NCBI RefSeq assembly: GCF_021554725.1 | Contig: NZ_JAIZDP010000011.1 | Coordinates: forward strand, 1-64,000 | Origin: Sinomonas notoginsengisoli | Lineage (GTDB): Bacteria; Actinomycetota; Actinomycetes; Actinomycetales; Micrococcaceae | DNA length: 64,000 nucleotides | Direction: 5' to 3' | Shown: positions 54,023 through 63,336 of the stretch, piece after piece | Layout: each line of letters starts with the position of its first letter | Numbering within the stretch: position 1 is the stretch's first letter | Notes under the pieces: generated by a model | Database searches by the model: none | What the model was told of the DNA's origin: nothing | What the model saw: the letters and a program-made list of their open reading frames with translations, nothing else | Program-made: the position numbers and the translations under genes

Positions 54023-54565
54023 ATGCCGGAAGGTCCGTTGCCACTGCACCACTACCTCGTGCGAGAGCTCAGGGTTGTCCGGAAGTACGGCCTCCATCGA
54101 CTTCGAGAGCATCTCGACGACCTACCGGCCCTGGCCGCGCTCACTGTGCGCATCGGTCGAGGAGACGGCAGTGCCGCCGCCATTGAGGCCCTACTGAGAT
54201 CAGCTTGGGCGGCCCGGGCTGAAGGGGCGCAAGGCACGGCAATTGGCGTCCTGCTTGGACTCGAAGTGGGACGGCGAGGTGCGCGGCCATCGGTCCTGCG
54301 AGAAGCGGCGGCAAAGCGCTTGGGCTACGCGTCAGTCGATACGTTTCGCAAGGCCCCAGAAGCCAACGCCATCGACTACTTCGCCGATGTGATCGAGAGC
54401 TACTGCCTAGACTCGGCCTGGGAGGCCAGGAGCGTGGAGATGAGCGACGACCGTATCGAAAACGCGCTGCGAGCCGTCGAGAAGCTGACTCTCGTGGAGT
54501 ATGGAGAATTCGTTCGTCGCCTCCGCGCCACTCCTCTGTTCTCTCGTCAGGAGCCTGACAGCTAG
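54023..54565 (+). CDS. Hypothetical helical protein (180 aa) of the element
   Basis: 180 residues from ATG 54023; no ribosome site, so leaderless translation from the CAAAAT -10 at 54011-54016 is possible. The protein is helical with charged surfaces and a KRLGYASVDTFRK segment that might be a helix-turn-helix. It sits alone between the small-gene run and the hsd operon. No known domain recognised. Confidence 0.55.
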   Translation: MPEGPLPLHHYLVRELRVVRKYGLHRLREHLDDLPALAALTVRIGRGDGSAAAIEALLRSAWAARAEGAQGTAIGVLLGLEVGRRGARPSVLREAAAKRLGYASVDTFRKAPEANAIDYFADVIESYCLDSAWEARSVEMSDDRIENALRAVEKLTLVEYGEFVRRLRATPLFSRQEPDS

Positions 54566-54590
54566 TCCGACGGCCAACATCCGGCAACGG

Positions 54591-54619
54591 TTAAATAATC
54601 CATCGATTTGTGTTATAAG
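54591..54619 (+). promoter_or_regulatory. Promoter of the hsdMSR operon
   Basis: TTAAAT (54591-54596), a 17-nt spacer and TATAAG (54614-54619) form a promoter in an AT-rich patch that stands out from the surroundings. The start point would be near 54627, giving a ~165-nt leader before hsdM. No gene is seen in 54566-54791. Confidence 0.55.
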
Positions 54620-54791
54620 TGAGAGCAAGAGATCCCTGCGTCCTGACTGGTTCCAACCGGGGCCCAAACGTCGACTGTGACAAGGCCGAGTCTTGCAGCA
54701 GAACTGTCAGTGCACGCTGCTAACTTGAGAAGCACAGCCTTAGGGGACCCAAACGTAAGCGCGCCCAGGCGCAAGGAGTACAGACACGACC

Positions 54792-56360
54792 ATGGCCGAA
54801 ACCACCAAGGAAGCGCAGCGCGCGGAGCTGCACAAGACGATCTGGCGGATCGCGAACGACCTGCGCGGCAGCGTGGATGGCTGGGACTTCAAGAGCTACG
54901 TGCTCGGCATGCTGTTCTACCGCTTCATCTCGGAGAACCTGACGGCCTACCTAAACGAGAGCGAGCGCTCGGCAGGCACCGCCAACTTCGACTACGCCTC
55001 GCTGCCTGACGACCAAGCAGAGTTCGGACGAAAGGAGACGGTTGCTGAGAAGGGCTTTTACATCCTTCCTTCTGAGCTCTTTGTCAACGTCCGCAATCGG
55101 GCGGCGCACGACGAGAACCTCAACGAGACCCTTGCCGCCATCTTCAAGAACATCGAAGGCTCAGCGACAGGTACCGATAGCGAGGATGACCTCAAGGGAC
55201 TCTTCGACGATCTTGACGTCAACAGCTCCAAGCTTGGCAACAGCGTCGAGAAGCGCAACAAGAAGCTATCGGGACTGCTCGACGCCATCGGCGACTTGCC
55301 GCTCGGCAACTTCCAGGACCACACCATCGACTTGTTTGGCGACGCCTACGAGTACCTGATGCAGATGTACGCCTCACAGGCTGGCAAGTCTGGGGGTGAG
55401 TACTACACACCACAAGAAGTAAGCGAGCTGCTGGCCCGAATCGCCGTGGCCGGTAAGACCTCGGTAAACAAAGTGTACGATCCCGCTGTCGGCTCGGGCT
55501 CGCTTCTCCTAAAGTTCGCGAAGGTGCTCGGCAAGGAAAACGTCCGTCAGGGATTCTTCGGCCAGGAGATCAACCTGACGACGTACAACCTAGCGCGGAT
55601 CAATATGTTCCTGCACGACATCAACTACGAGAAGTTCGACATTCGTCACGGCGACACGCTCATAGACCCTCAGCATGAGGACGACGAGCCGTTCGAGGCA
55701 ATTGTGTCCAATCCGCCTTACTCTATCAAGTGGGAAGGCGACGCCAATCCGTTACTAATCAATGACTCGCGTTACTCGCCTGCTGGCGTGTTGGCTCCCA
55801 AGTCGAAAGCCGATCTCGCCTTCACCATGCACATGCTGTCATGGCTAGCGGTCAATGGCACTGCCGCTATTGTCGAATTTCCTGGCGTGCTCTACCGCGG
55901 TGGAGCGGAAGGCAAGATTCGTAAGTATCTCATCGACAACAACTACGTCGACACTGTCATCCAGCTCCCGCCTGATCTATTCTTCGGCACCACGATCGCG
56001 ACATGCATCCTCGTACTGAAGAAATCCAAGAAGGACAACTCGATCCTTTTCATTGACGCCTCAAATGAGTTCGACAGGATCGGCAACAAGAACAAGCTCA
56101 CCGAACAGCGCCGCCAGAAGATTCTCGATACGTTTATTGCCCGCGAGGACGTCGACCACTTCGCCAAGCTCGTTCCCAACGATGAGATCGCCGAACGCGA
56201 CTATCTGATCTCTGTATCCTCTTACGTTGATGGTGAAGATAGCCGCGAAGCGACAGATATTACTGCTCTTAATGCTGAGATTGCCCGCATCGTGGCCCGG
56301 CAGACCGAGCTCCGTGTCTCGATCGATGAAATCGTTGCCGATCTGGAAGGTGCATCGTGA
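54792..56360 (+). CDS. hsdM: Type I restriction-modification methyltransferase subunit HsdM
   Basis: 522 residues. N-terminal helical domain (FKSYVLGMLFYRFISENL), SAM motif I DPAVGSGS at 230-237 and catalytic NPPY at 307-310 (N6-adenine). The length and the LADFQDHTIDLFGDAYEYLM-type region match the family. It methylates the bipartite site set by HsdS. Its end overlaps hsdS by 4 nt (GTGA). GC content is lower than the backbone. Confidence 0.95.
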   Translation: MAETTKEAQRAELHKTIWRIANDLRGSVDGWDFKSYVLGMLFYRFISENLTAYLNESERSAGTANFDYASLPDDQAEFGRKETVAEKGFYILPSELFVNVRNRAAHDENLNETLAAIFKNIEGSATGTDSEDDLKGLFDDLDVNSSKLGNSVEKRNKKLSGLLDAIGDLPLGNFQDHTIDLFGDAYEYLMQMYASQAGKSGGEYYTPQEVSELLARIAVAGKTSVNKVYDPAVGSGSLLLKFAKVLGKENVRQGFFGQEINLTTYNLARINMFLHDINYEKFDIRHGDTLIDPQHEDDEPFEAIVSNPPYSIKWEGDANPLLINDSRYSPAGVLAPKSKADLAFTMHMLSWLAVNGTAAIVEFPGVLYRGGAEGKIRKYLIDNNYVDTVIQLPPDLFFGTTIATCILVLKKSKKDNSILFIDASNEFDRIGNKNKLTEQRRQKILDTFIAREDVDHFAKLVPNDEIAERDYLISVSSYVDGEDSREATDITALNAEIARIVARQTELRVSIDEIVADLEGAS

Positions 56361-57613
56361 GCCGGATCGACGACCTGATTAAGGAATTGGCTCCTAAAGG
56401 AGTTCATTTCAAGACGCTCGGCGATACCGGCGAATTTATTCGAGGCAATGGATTACAGAAGTCTCACCTCACTTCTGAGGGTGCGCCGGCTATCCATTAC
56501 GGCCAAATCCACACGCACTACGGAACCTGGACCGATTCTACGAAGTCCTTCACCGATCCTGCATTGGCGGCGAGGCTGCGACGCGCAAAGCCCGGGGATC
56601 TAATCATTGCAACGACCAGTGAGGACGATGCTGCTGTCGCCAAGGCCACTGCCTGGATTGGCGAGGGGGAGGTGGCTGTCAGTGGTGACGCCTACATCTA
56701 CCGGCATACGCTTGATCCGCGCTATGTGGCGTACTTCTTTCAAACGGAACAGTTCCAGAATCAGAAGAGCAAACATATCACCGGCACCAAGGTCCGTCGC
56801 GTCTCGGGAACGGCGCTTGCGAAGATTCGCATCCCTGTACCACCTCTAAAGGTGCAGCACGAGATTGTGCAGATTTTGGACAGCTTCATCGAGCTCGAGA
56901 AAGGGCTCGAGAAAGAGCTCGAGAAAGAGCTCGAAGCGCGGCATCTTCAGTATGCTCACTATCGCGACGAGCTCCTTGCCTTCTCAAATAATGACACAAA
57001 ACGAATACCCATGGGTGAGGCTGGCGTATTCTTCGGTGGGCTTACCGGTAAGTCCAAGGCAGATTTTAGCAACGGAAACGCTCGTTTTATATCCTACGTC
57101 AACGTCTTCAACAACATCGCTGTCGACCTCGGCCGCGATGACTATGTGCGGGTTGAACCAGGGGAGCGTCAGCGCGCTCTCGCTCGCGGGGATGTCATCT
57201 TCACCGGTTCGTCCGAAACACCCGAAGATGTCGGCATGTCCTCAGTCGTTACCCGCGAGGTGGCCCAGCCGACCTACCTTAATAGCTTTAGCATCGGATA
57301 TCGCCTTCACGATCCTGAGTTGCTCGATCCGGAATTCGCTAAGCATTTATTCCGGTCGAGTTCCATGCGTCAGCAGATCGTTAAGACTGCAAGCGGCGTG
57401 ACGCGTTTTAATGTCTCAAAGGCCCGTCTTGCTAAAGTCGAGTTTCCCGTCCCCAGCAGGGATGAGCAGTCGCACATTGCTGGGATTCTTGATAATTTCG
57501 AAGCCCTCGTCAACAAACTCAGCGCGGATCTTCCAGCTGAGCTTGCAGCTCGTCAGGCGCAATACGAGCATTACCGAGAGATGCTCCTAAGCTTCGAGGA
57601 TGCAACGGCATGA
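56357..57613 (+). CDS. hsdS: Type I restriction-modification specificity subunit HsdS
   Basis: 418 residues from GTG 56357. Two target-recognition domains (about 15-160 and 215-380), each followed by a conserved helical spacer (IPVPPLKVQHEIVQILDSF; FPVPSRDEQSHIAGILDNF). The central spacer contains the repeated LEKE units (residues 179-194). It determines the DNA sequence of both methylation and cleavage. The lower GC and Asn/Ile-rich composition contrast with the coupling genes to the left. It overlaps both neighbours by 4 nt. Confidence 0.94.
   Translation: MSRIDDLIKELAPKGVHFKTLGDTGEFIRGNGLQKSHLTSEGAPAIHYGQIHTHYGTWTDSTKSFTDPALAARLRRAKPGDLIIATTSEDDAAVAKATAWIGEGEVAVSGDAYIYRHTLDPRYVAYFFQTEQFQNQKSKHITGTKVRRVSGTALAKIRIPVPPLKVQHEIVQILDSFIELEKGLEKELEKELEARHLQYAHYRDELLAFSNNDTKRIPMGEAGVFFGGLTGKSKADFSNGNARFISYVNVFNNIAVDLGRDDYVRVEPGERQRALARGDVIFTGSSETPEDVGMSSVVTREVAQPTYLNSFSIGYRLHDPELLDPEFAKHLFRSSSMRQQIVKTASGVTRFNVSKARLAKVEFPVPSRDEQSHIAGILDNFEALVNKLSADLPAELAARQAQYEHYREMLLSFEDATA
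56891..56938 (+). repeat. 12-bp tandem repeat in the hsdS central spacer
   Basis: Units GAGCTCGAGAAA (56891-56902), GGGCTCGAGAAA (56903-56914), GAGCTCGAGAAA (56915-56926) and the degenerate GAGCTCGAAGCG (56927-56938) encode ELEK-GLEK-ELEK-ELEA. Four-codon units keep the frame when copies are lost or gained. In EcoR124I/II a comparable 12-bp repeat (TAEL) sets the spacing between the two half-sites. Confidence 0.85.
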
Positions 57614-60600
57614 GTGAGTCGCCTGCTCGCAAGTATGATCCGATCGCCGTCTCCTCTGAGAGCACCGTTGTAGCCGAGTACGACTCCGATGCCCAGTCCG
57701 CGACTAGTTATCAGTCGGAAGCGGACCTCGAACGTGAGTTCATTAAGCTTTTGGAGTCGCAGGCGTACGATTACCTGCCGATCAAGTCCGAAGCCGATCT
57801 CATCGACAACCTTCGGCACCAACTTGAGCTGCTGAACAAGATGACGTTCTCGGACGCCGAGTGGCAGCGATTTTTCAACGAACGGGTCTCCGGCGCGAAT
57901 GACGGTATCGTCGAGAAGACGGTTCGAATCCAAGAGGATCACATTCAGCTCTTGACGCGAGACGATGGATCGCCCAAGAACATCGCTCTGATTGACAAAA
58001 AGAACATCCACAACAATCGGCTTCAAGTCATCAACCAGTATGAGGTTGCTCAAGGCGGCAATAGCGGAGGAAAGTACGCCAACCGGTACGATGTAACTGT
58101 TTTGGTTAACGGCCTACCTATGGTCCACGTTGAGTTGAAGCGTCGCGGCGTGGACATCCGTGAGGCGTTCAACCAGATCAACCGATACCAACGAGACAGC
58201 TTTTGGGCCGGCTCAGGGCTGTTTGAGTACGTCCAGCTGTTCGTGATCAGCAACGGCACCCTGACGAAGTACTACTCGAACACAACTCGCCGTCAGCACA
58301 TCTCGGACAGCGCCAGTGCAAAGAAGGCCAAGCGGCCGACCTCCAACTCATTTGAGTTCACATCCTGGTGGGCCGATGCGACCAATCGACCAATCCAGGA
58401 TCTAACCGCCTTCGGCAAGACGTTCTTCGCCAAGCACGCGCTGCTCAACATCCTCACTCGCTACTGCGTCCTCACGGCCGACCGCATGCTGCTCGTCATG
58501 CGCCCCTACCAAGTCGTCGCGACCGAACGCATCCTTCAGAAGATCGAGATATCGACTAATTACAAGCAGCTCGGCAGCGTCGCCGCCGGTGGGTATGTCT
58601 GGCATACGACCGGATCAGGCAAGACACTGACCTCCTTCAAAACGGCGCAGTTGGCGAGCAAGCTGGGAAGCGTCGACAAGGTGCTCTTTGTGGTCGACAG
58701 GAAGGACCTCGACTACCAGACAATGCGCGAGTACGACCGGTTTGAGAAGGGTGCGGCCAACTCCAACACATCGACGGCGGTACTCAAGAAGCAACTGGAG
58801 AACTCGCAGGCCAAGATCATCATTACGACGATCCAGAAACTGGCGACTTTCATCAACGCCAACAAGGGCCACAGCATCTTTGACGGTCATGTCGTCATCA
58901 TCTTCGACGAGTGTCACCGCTCGCAGTTCGGCGACATGCACACCGCGATCACCAAGGCGTTCAAGCGCTACAACCTGTTCGGTTTCACCGGAACACCGAT
59001 CTTCTCCGCCAACGCGGGCAGTGGCGGCAACCCGCACCTGAAGACTACTGAGCAGGCTTTTGGCGACAAGCTGCACACCTACACGATCAAGGACGCGATC
59101 AACGACAAGAACGTCCTGCCCTTCAAGGTCGACTACATCAGTACGATCAAGGTCGGTGCGCCTGACGACAAGCAGGTGTCCGCGATCGACACCGAGCGAG
59201 CGCTCCTGGCCCCCGAGCGGGTCAGCAAGATCGTCAGCTACACGCTTGAACACTTCGACCAGAAGACCAAGCGCGCCAGTGGCTACAGCCACTCGGTGAT
59301 CACGAACGTCGAAGACCTCGTCGGGCGCAATCCGAAGGTCGCCGACGAGATCAAGCAGAGCAATCGCGTCAAGGGATTCAACGCGTTGTTTGCGACAGCC
59401 TCCATTGATGCAGCGCGTCGGTACTACACCCAGTTCAAGCTGCAGCAGGAGGACCTCACTCCCGACCGCCGGCTCAAGATCGGCCTGATCTACTCCTTTG
59501 CCGCCAATCCGGACTTGGAAGATGGTGCACTCGATGAGGAGGACTTCGACACGGATGCCCTGAGCGGCGACGCCCGCTCGTTCTTGGAAGAGGCGATCCA
59601 GGACTACAACCGCATCTTCGGCACCAGTTACGACACCTCGGCCGAGCGCTTCCAGAACTACTACAAAGACTTGTCGCTGCGGATGAAGAACCGCGAGATC
59701 GACCTGGTCATCGTCGTCAACATGTTCCTCACCGGGTTCGACGCGACCACGCTCAACACGCTATTCGTCGACAAGAACCTCCGCTCGCATGGGCTGATCC
59801 AGGCCTACTCGCGCACCAACCGCATCCTGAACTCGGTCAAGACCTACGGCCACGTCGTCACTTTCCGCGACCTCGAGGAAGAGACCAACGATGCGATCGC
59901 CCTCTTCGGTAACAAGGACGCCAAGGGCATCGTGCTGCTGAAGCCGTACGGCGACTACTACAGCGAGTACAGCGAGAAGGTTGACGAGCTCCTCACCCAG
60001 TTCCCACTCGGAACCCAGATTGAGGGTGAAGCCGCCCAGAAGGAGTTCATCAAGCTGCTCGGTGCCATCCTGCGGCTGCAGAACATCCTGACCTCGTTCG
60101 ACGAGTTCGCCGGAAACGAGATCCTGACCGAGCGGCAGAACCAGGACTACCGCAGCATCTACCTCGACCTCTACGCCGAGTTCCGCAAAGACGGCGACTC
60201 AGACAAGGAATCGATCAACGAGGACGTCGTCTTCGAAATCGAGCTGGTCAAGCAAGTCGAGATCAACGTCGACTACATCCTGATGCTCGTCCAGAAGTAC
60301 CGCGACGAGCACGGCGATGGCGAGGACAAGGAACTGCGCGCCGAGATAACCCGCGCGATCGACTCCAGCCCATCGCTCCGCAACAAGCGCGACCTCATCG
60401 AAGACTTCGTCGACCGCGTCTCGGCCAAGGGCGACGTCGACGACGAATGGCAGCGCTACATCGCCGAACGCCGAGAATCGGAGCTCTCCCAGATCATCGA
60501 CGAAGAAAACCTCCGCCCGGAGGAGACCAGGAAGTTTGTCGACGCCTCGTTCCGAGAGGGATCGCTGCGCACCACCGGCACAGCGATCACAAAGGTGCTG

Positions 60601-60720
60601 CCACCAGTCTCACGCTTCTCTGCACGAGGCGGTCACGGTGAGAAGAAACAGCGCGTGCTGGCGAAGCTCGGCGAGTTCTTTGAACGATTCTTTGGTCTGA
60701 GTTCGAGTGAAGGAAACTAG
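57610..60720 (+). CDS. hsdR: Type I restriction endonuclease subunit HsdR
   Basis: 1036 residues. N-terminal nuclease motif D161...E175-x-K177 (VELKRRG), DNA-translocating SF2 helicase with Walker A TTGSGKT (334-339 region) and DECH box (433-436), then GFTGTPIF and the QAYSRTNR motif VI. The C-terminal helical domain binds HsdM. It cleaves unmodified DNA far from the site. It overlaps hsdS by 4 nt and is followed after 31 nt by the AAA ATPase gene. Confidence 0.95.
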   Translation: MSESPARKYDPIAVSSESTVVAEYDSDAQSATSYQSEADLEREFIKLLESQAYDYLPIKSEADLIDNLRHQLELLNKMTFSDAEWQRFFNERVSGANDGIVEKTVRIQEDHIQLLTRDDGSPKNIALIDKKNIHNNRLQVINQYEVAQGGNSGGKYANRYDVTVLVNGLPMVHVELKRRGVDIREAFNQINRYQRDSFWAGSGLFEYVQLFVISNGTLTKYYSNTTRRQHISDSASAKKAKRPTSNSFEFTSWWADATNRPIQDLTAFGKTFFAKHALLNILTRYCVLTADRMLLVMRPYQVVATERILQKIEISTNYKQLGSVAAGGYVWHTTGSGKTLTSFKTAQLASKLGSVDKVLFVVDRKDLDYQTMREYDRFEKGAANSNTSTAVLKKQLENSQAKIIITTIQKLATFINANKGHSIFDGHVVIIFDECHRSQFGDMHTAITKAFKRYNLFGFTGTPIFSANAGSGGNPHLKTTEQAFGDKLHTYTIKDAINDKNVLPFKVDYISTIKVGAPDDKQVSAIDTERALLAPERVSKIVSYTLEHFDQKTKRASGYSHSVITNVEDLVGRNPKVADEIKQSNRVKGFNALFATASIDAARRYYTQFKLQQEDLTPDRRLKIGLIYSFAANPDLEDGALDEEDFDTDALSGDARSFLEEAIQDYNRIFGTSYDTSAERFQNYYKDLSLRMKNREIDLVIVVNMFLTGFDATTLNTLFVDKNLRSHGLIQAYSRTNRILNSVKTYGHVVTFRDLEEETNDAIALFGNKDAKGIVLLKPYGDYYSEYSEKVDELLTQFPLGTQIEGEAAQKEFIKLLGAILRLQNILTSFDEFAGNEILTERQNQDYRSIYLDLYAEFRKDGDSDKESINEDVVFEIELVKQVEINVDYILMLVQKYRDEHGDGEDKELRAEITRAIDSSPSLRNKRDLIEDFVDRVSAKGDVDDEWQRYIAERRESELSQIIDEENLRPEETRKFVDASFREGSLRTTGTAITKVLPPVSRFSARGGHGEKKQRVLAKLGEFFERFFGLSSSEGN

Positions 60721-60751
60721 TGTACGGGCGTGCGATTAGTAAGGACGAGGG

Positions 60752-63301
60752 ATGACTAGCGAAGAGAGACCCGTCGTGGACCCTCGCATCAGCCTTTCTA
60801 CTTGGGCGAACAAACAATCGGAGTGGGTGCGCTCCATCGTGAGGCAGGTCATAGCCACCGGACGTCCACTGACGCAGGACGATATCGACGGCGTATACGA
60901 CCTGTTCCGGCAAGAAAAAGGACTCGACAGAAGGGAGCTTCCTTCTGAACCGCCGCTCTCAGTAGAGGCAAGTGCCGAATCGGCAGAGGCACCTTTGGTG
61001 ATCACCCGTCTTTCGGATATCCACGGTGTGAATGCGCTCGTTTCTGGCTCAGTGATCGAGCCGCACGATGGTCTCACTATTCTTTACGGAGAGAACGGTA
61101 CAGGTAAGACCGGATACTCGCGAATATTCAAGGCGCTTGCGGGAAGCCGTACAGCTGATCACATTCTGAGTAACGTAAACACCGCAACGCCAGAGGCGCA
61201 GTCGGCTTTACTCAGCTATCGGGTTGGCGCGATTGACGCAACCTTCACCTGGAAGGGTGAAATCGGGAAAGCCCCGTTTACAAGGATGTCTATTTTCGAC
61301 AGCCCAAGTGTTAACTTCCACGTCGATGCAGACCTTGAATATGTCTATCGGCCATCCGCGCTAGCGCTGTTTGACCACATCAGTGCAGGCATACGTGGAG
61401 TTCAGAGCAAGATTAGTGATTCGACCAGAGAGCTCTCCTCTGGGTCTGCGTCTCTCCTAAGTCGCTTCGCGCGTGATAGCAGTATCTACCCGCAGATTGA
61501 AACCCTGGGCGCATCCACTGATCTCCCCGCGCTCGAAGCGAGGGCAGATAGCGCCCCCGATACAGATGAACGGATTGATAACGCGCGTCGGGCTGTCGCC
61601 GCGTTGGAGGCAAACACGATCGCCTCCGAGATCACTACGCGGCAACGGCTCGAAAGAGCGCTCGAGCAAGCGGAAGCAGCGGCCACCAAACTATCTGTCT
61701 TCGATGGAGGGGCATACGACGCAGCACTTGCTCAGCTCGTTGAGCTTCGCAGTGACCTCGCCACGTTCCGGGGGGAGCTATTTCAGGCAGCCAACCTGCC
61801 AGCGGAGCCTGATGATACCTGGAGCGCCTTTGTGGCGAGCGGCGATGCATACCGGCAACATCTCATCGACCTCGGAGTTCACAACCATGAGGTTTGCCTG
61901 TACTGTCGCCAGACGCTGTCAGCAGCCGCTGCGGAGCTTCTCGGAAAGTATCGGGAATTTCTCGAAGACAAGATCAGCGCCGACATCCGGGTGGTATCAG
62001 CGCGGATTGAGCGAGACAAATCTGCCCTCGTCGTCGCGACAAATGACCTCGAGTCGCTCGTCGCAGACTACGCCGAGGAGGCCGATACCCTCCCGATCTT
62101 AGTCGATCTCCGTTCCGTTGCGGATGTAGCCGCAGTAGCTCGGGATGTCAGCAAAGCTGGGACTTCAGTCGGTAACCAACTGGACGTCGCTGATGACGAG
62201 TTGATCGCTCGGCTTCATGCTGCCCGCGTCAAGATTCAGGGGGAAATCACACAGCTGCGGGAACAGGCTAAAGATCGCGAAAAGGCGCTCATCGAAAAGC
62301 GGATCGAGCTCCGTGAACTTGTTGCTGCTATTGAGCTTGCTCAATCGCTTCCGGAGATAAGGGTCCAGGTTGGCCGCGCGAAGGAAAGTGATCAACTTAC
62401 GACGCTAGCAAAGCCCTTGGCTGGGCTTCTACGTGCTCTTACCGATCAGGCGAAGGCCGCTAGTGATGAGCTCATTAATCAGAACTTCGACATGCTATTC
62501 GACGAAGAGTGCAGGGCGCTGCGGGCGCCTGCCCTCAAACTGGAGTTTGTTGGCAGGCAGGGCAAAGCGCAGCGTCGTAAGACCATTGTGAAACATAAGC
62601 CCTCCCGGGTGCTATCTGAGGGTGAACAGAAGGTGCTCGCGATGGCGGATTTCCTGGCCGAAGCTCGGCTCGCCGGAATCACTGCACCCGTGCTCTTCGA
62701 TGACCCAGTCTCGAGTCTCGACCACCGGAGAATCAACGAGGTCGCTCAGCGCATCGTTAATCTCTCGACAAGCAATCAGGTCATCGTTTTCACGCACGAC
62801 ATCCTCTTTGCCACAACTCTTCTGGCACTGTCGGAGAGTACGGGGCGTTGCAGCTATCTACACATCACAGACGATGAGGGCAAAGGCCAGGTTACAAGGG
62901 CGAGTGGCCCACGTTGGGATACGCTCAAGAATCTCACGTCGAATATCAACAAGACGATCCAAGCTGCAAAGGCCGCAACTGGCGAAGCCCGTGCTGCCCT
63001 TGTACGGGAAGGATTCGACTGGATTCGTTCATGGTGCGAGGTGTTTACTGAAGTCGAGCTGCTTCAAGGCGTATCTCAACGCTACCAGCCAAATATTCGT
63101 ATGACAGTTCTGCCCAAGATCAAGGCCGGTGCTCTCCCTGATGCCATCAGCGTAGTTACTCGCGTTTTCGATGACGCGTGCCGCTACATCCCTGGACACT
63201 CGCAGCCGTTGGCGACACTTGGGGTGGCGCCAACCCTCCCGGAGCTCGAGGCCCGTTGGCAAGAGCTGCAAGAGGCAAGAAAGCAGTACTTGGCAGCCTG
63301 A
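60752..63301 (+). CDS. RloC/PrrC-like AAA ATPase with zinc-hook CxxC (putative anticodon nuclease)
   Basis: 849 residues; AAGGA 7 nt before the ATG. Walker A GENGTGKT (113-120), a long coiled-coil middle (about 270-560) broken by Cys382-Leu-Tyr-Cys385, an ABC signature LSEGEQ (621-626), Walker B VLFDDP (647-652) and a H-loop FTHD. This is the AAA_13 layout of RloC, a Rad50-like ATPase with a zinc hook. The C-terminal ~100 residues contain Arg759-x3-Glu763 and, further on, His816, reminiscent of the PrrC/RloC anticodon-nuclease triad, but the Glu-His spacing is longer than in PrrC. Its position right after hsdR matches the PrrC-EcoprrI and RloC contexts. tRNA cleavage is an inference. Confidence 0.72.
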   Translation: MTSEERPVVDPRISLSTWANKQSEWVRSIVRQVIATGRPLTQDDIDGVYDLFRQEKGLDRRELPSEPPLSVEASAESAEAPLVITRLSDIHGVNALVSGSVIEPHDGLTILYGENGTGKTGYSRIFKALAGSRTADHILSNVNTATPEAQSALLSYRVGAIDATFTWKGEIGKAPFTRMSIFDSPSVNFHVDADLEYVYRPSALALFDHISAGIRGVQSKISDSTRELSSGSASLLSRFARDSSIYPQIETLGASTDLPALEARADSAPDTDERIDNARRAVAALEANTIASEITTRQRLERALEQAEAAATKLSVFDGGAYDAALAQLVELRSDLATFRGELFQAANLPAEPDDTWSAFVASGDAYRQHLIDLGVHNHEVCLYCRQTLSAAAAELLGKYREFLEDKISADIRVVSARIERDKSALVVATNDLESLVADYAEEADTLPILVDLRSVADVAAVARDVSKAGTSVGNQLDVADDELIARLHAARVKIQGEITQLREQAKDREKALIEKRIELRELVAAIELAQSLPEIRVQVGRAKESDQLTTLAKPLAGLLRALTDQAKAASDELINQNFDMLFDEECRALRAPALKLEFVGRQGKAQRRKTIVKHKPSRVLSEGEQKVLAMADFLAEARLAGITAPVLFDDPVSSLDHRRINEVAQRIVNLSTSNQVIVFTHDILFATTLLALSESTGRCSYLHITDDEGKGQVTRASGPRWDTLKNLTSNINKTIQAAKAATGEARAALVREGFDWIRSWCEVFTEVELLQGVSQRYQPNIRMTVLPKIKAGALPDAISVVTRVFDDACRYIPGHSQPLATLGVAPTLPELEARWQELQEARKQYLAA

Positions 63302-63336
63302 CGCCGCGCTTATCAGCGGTGCAGCAAGAGGGGCAA

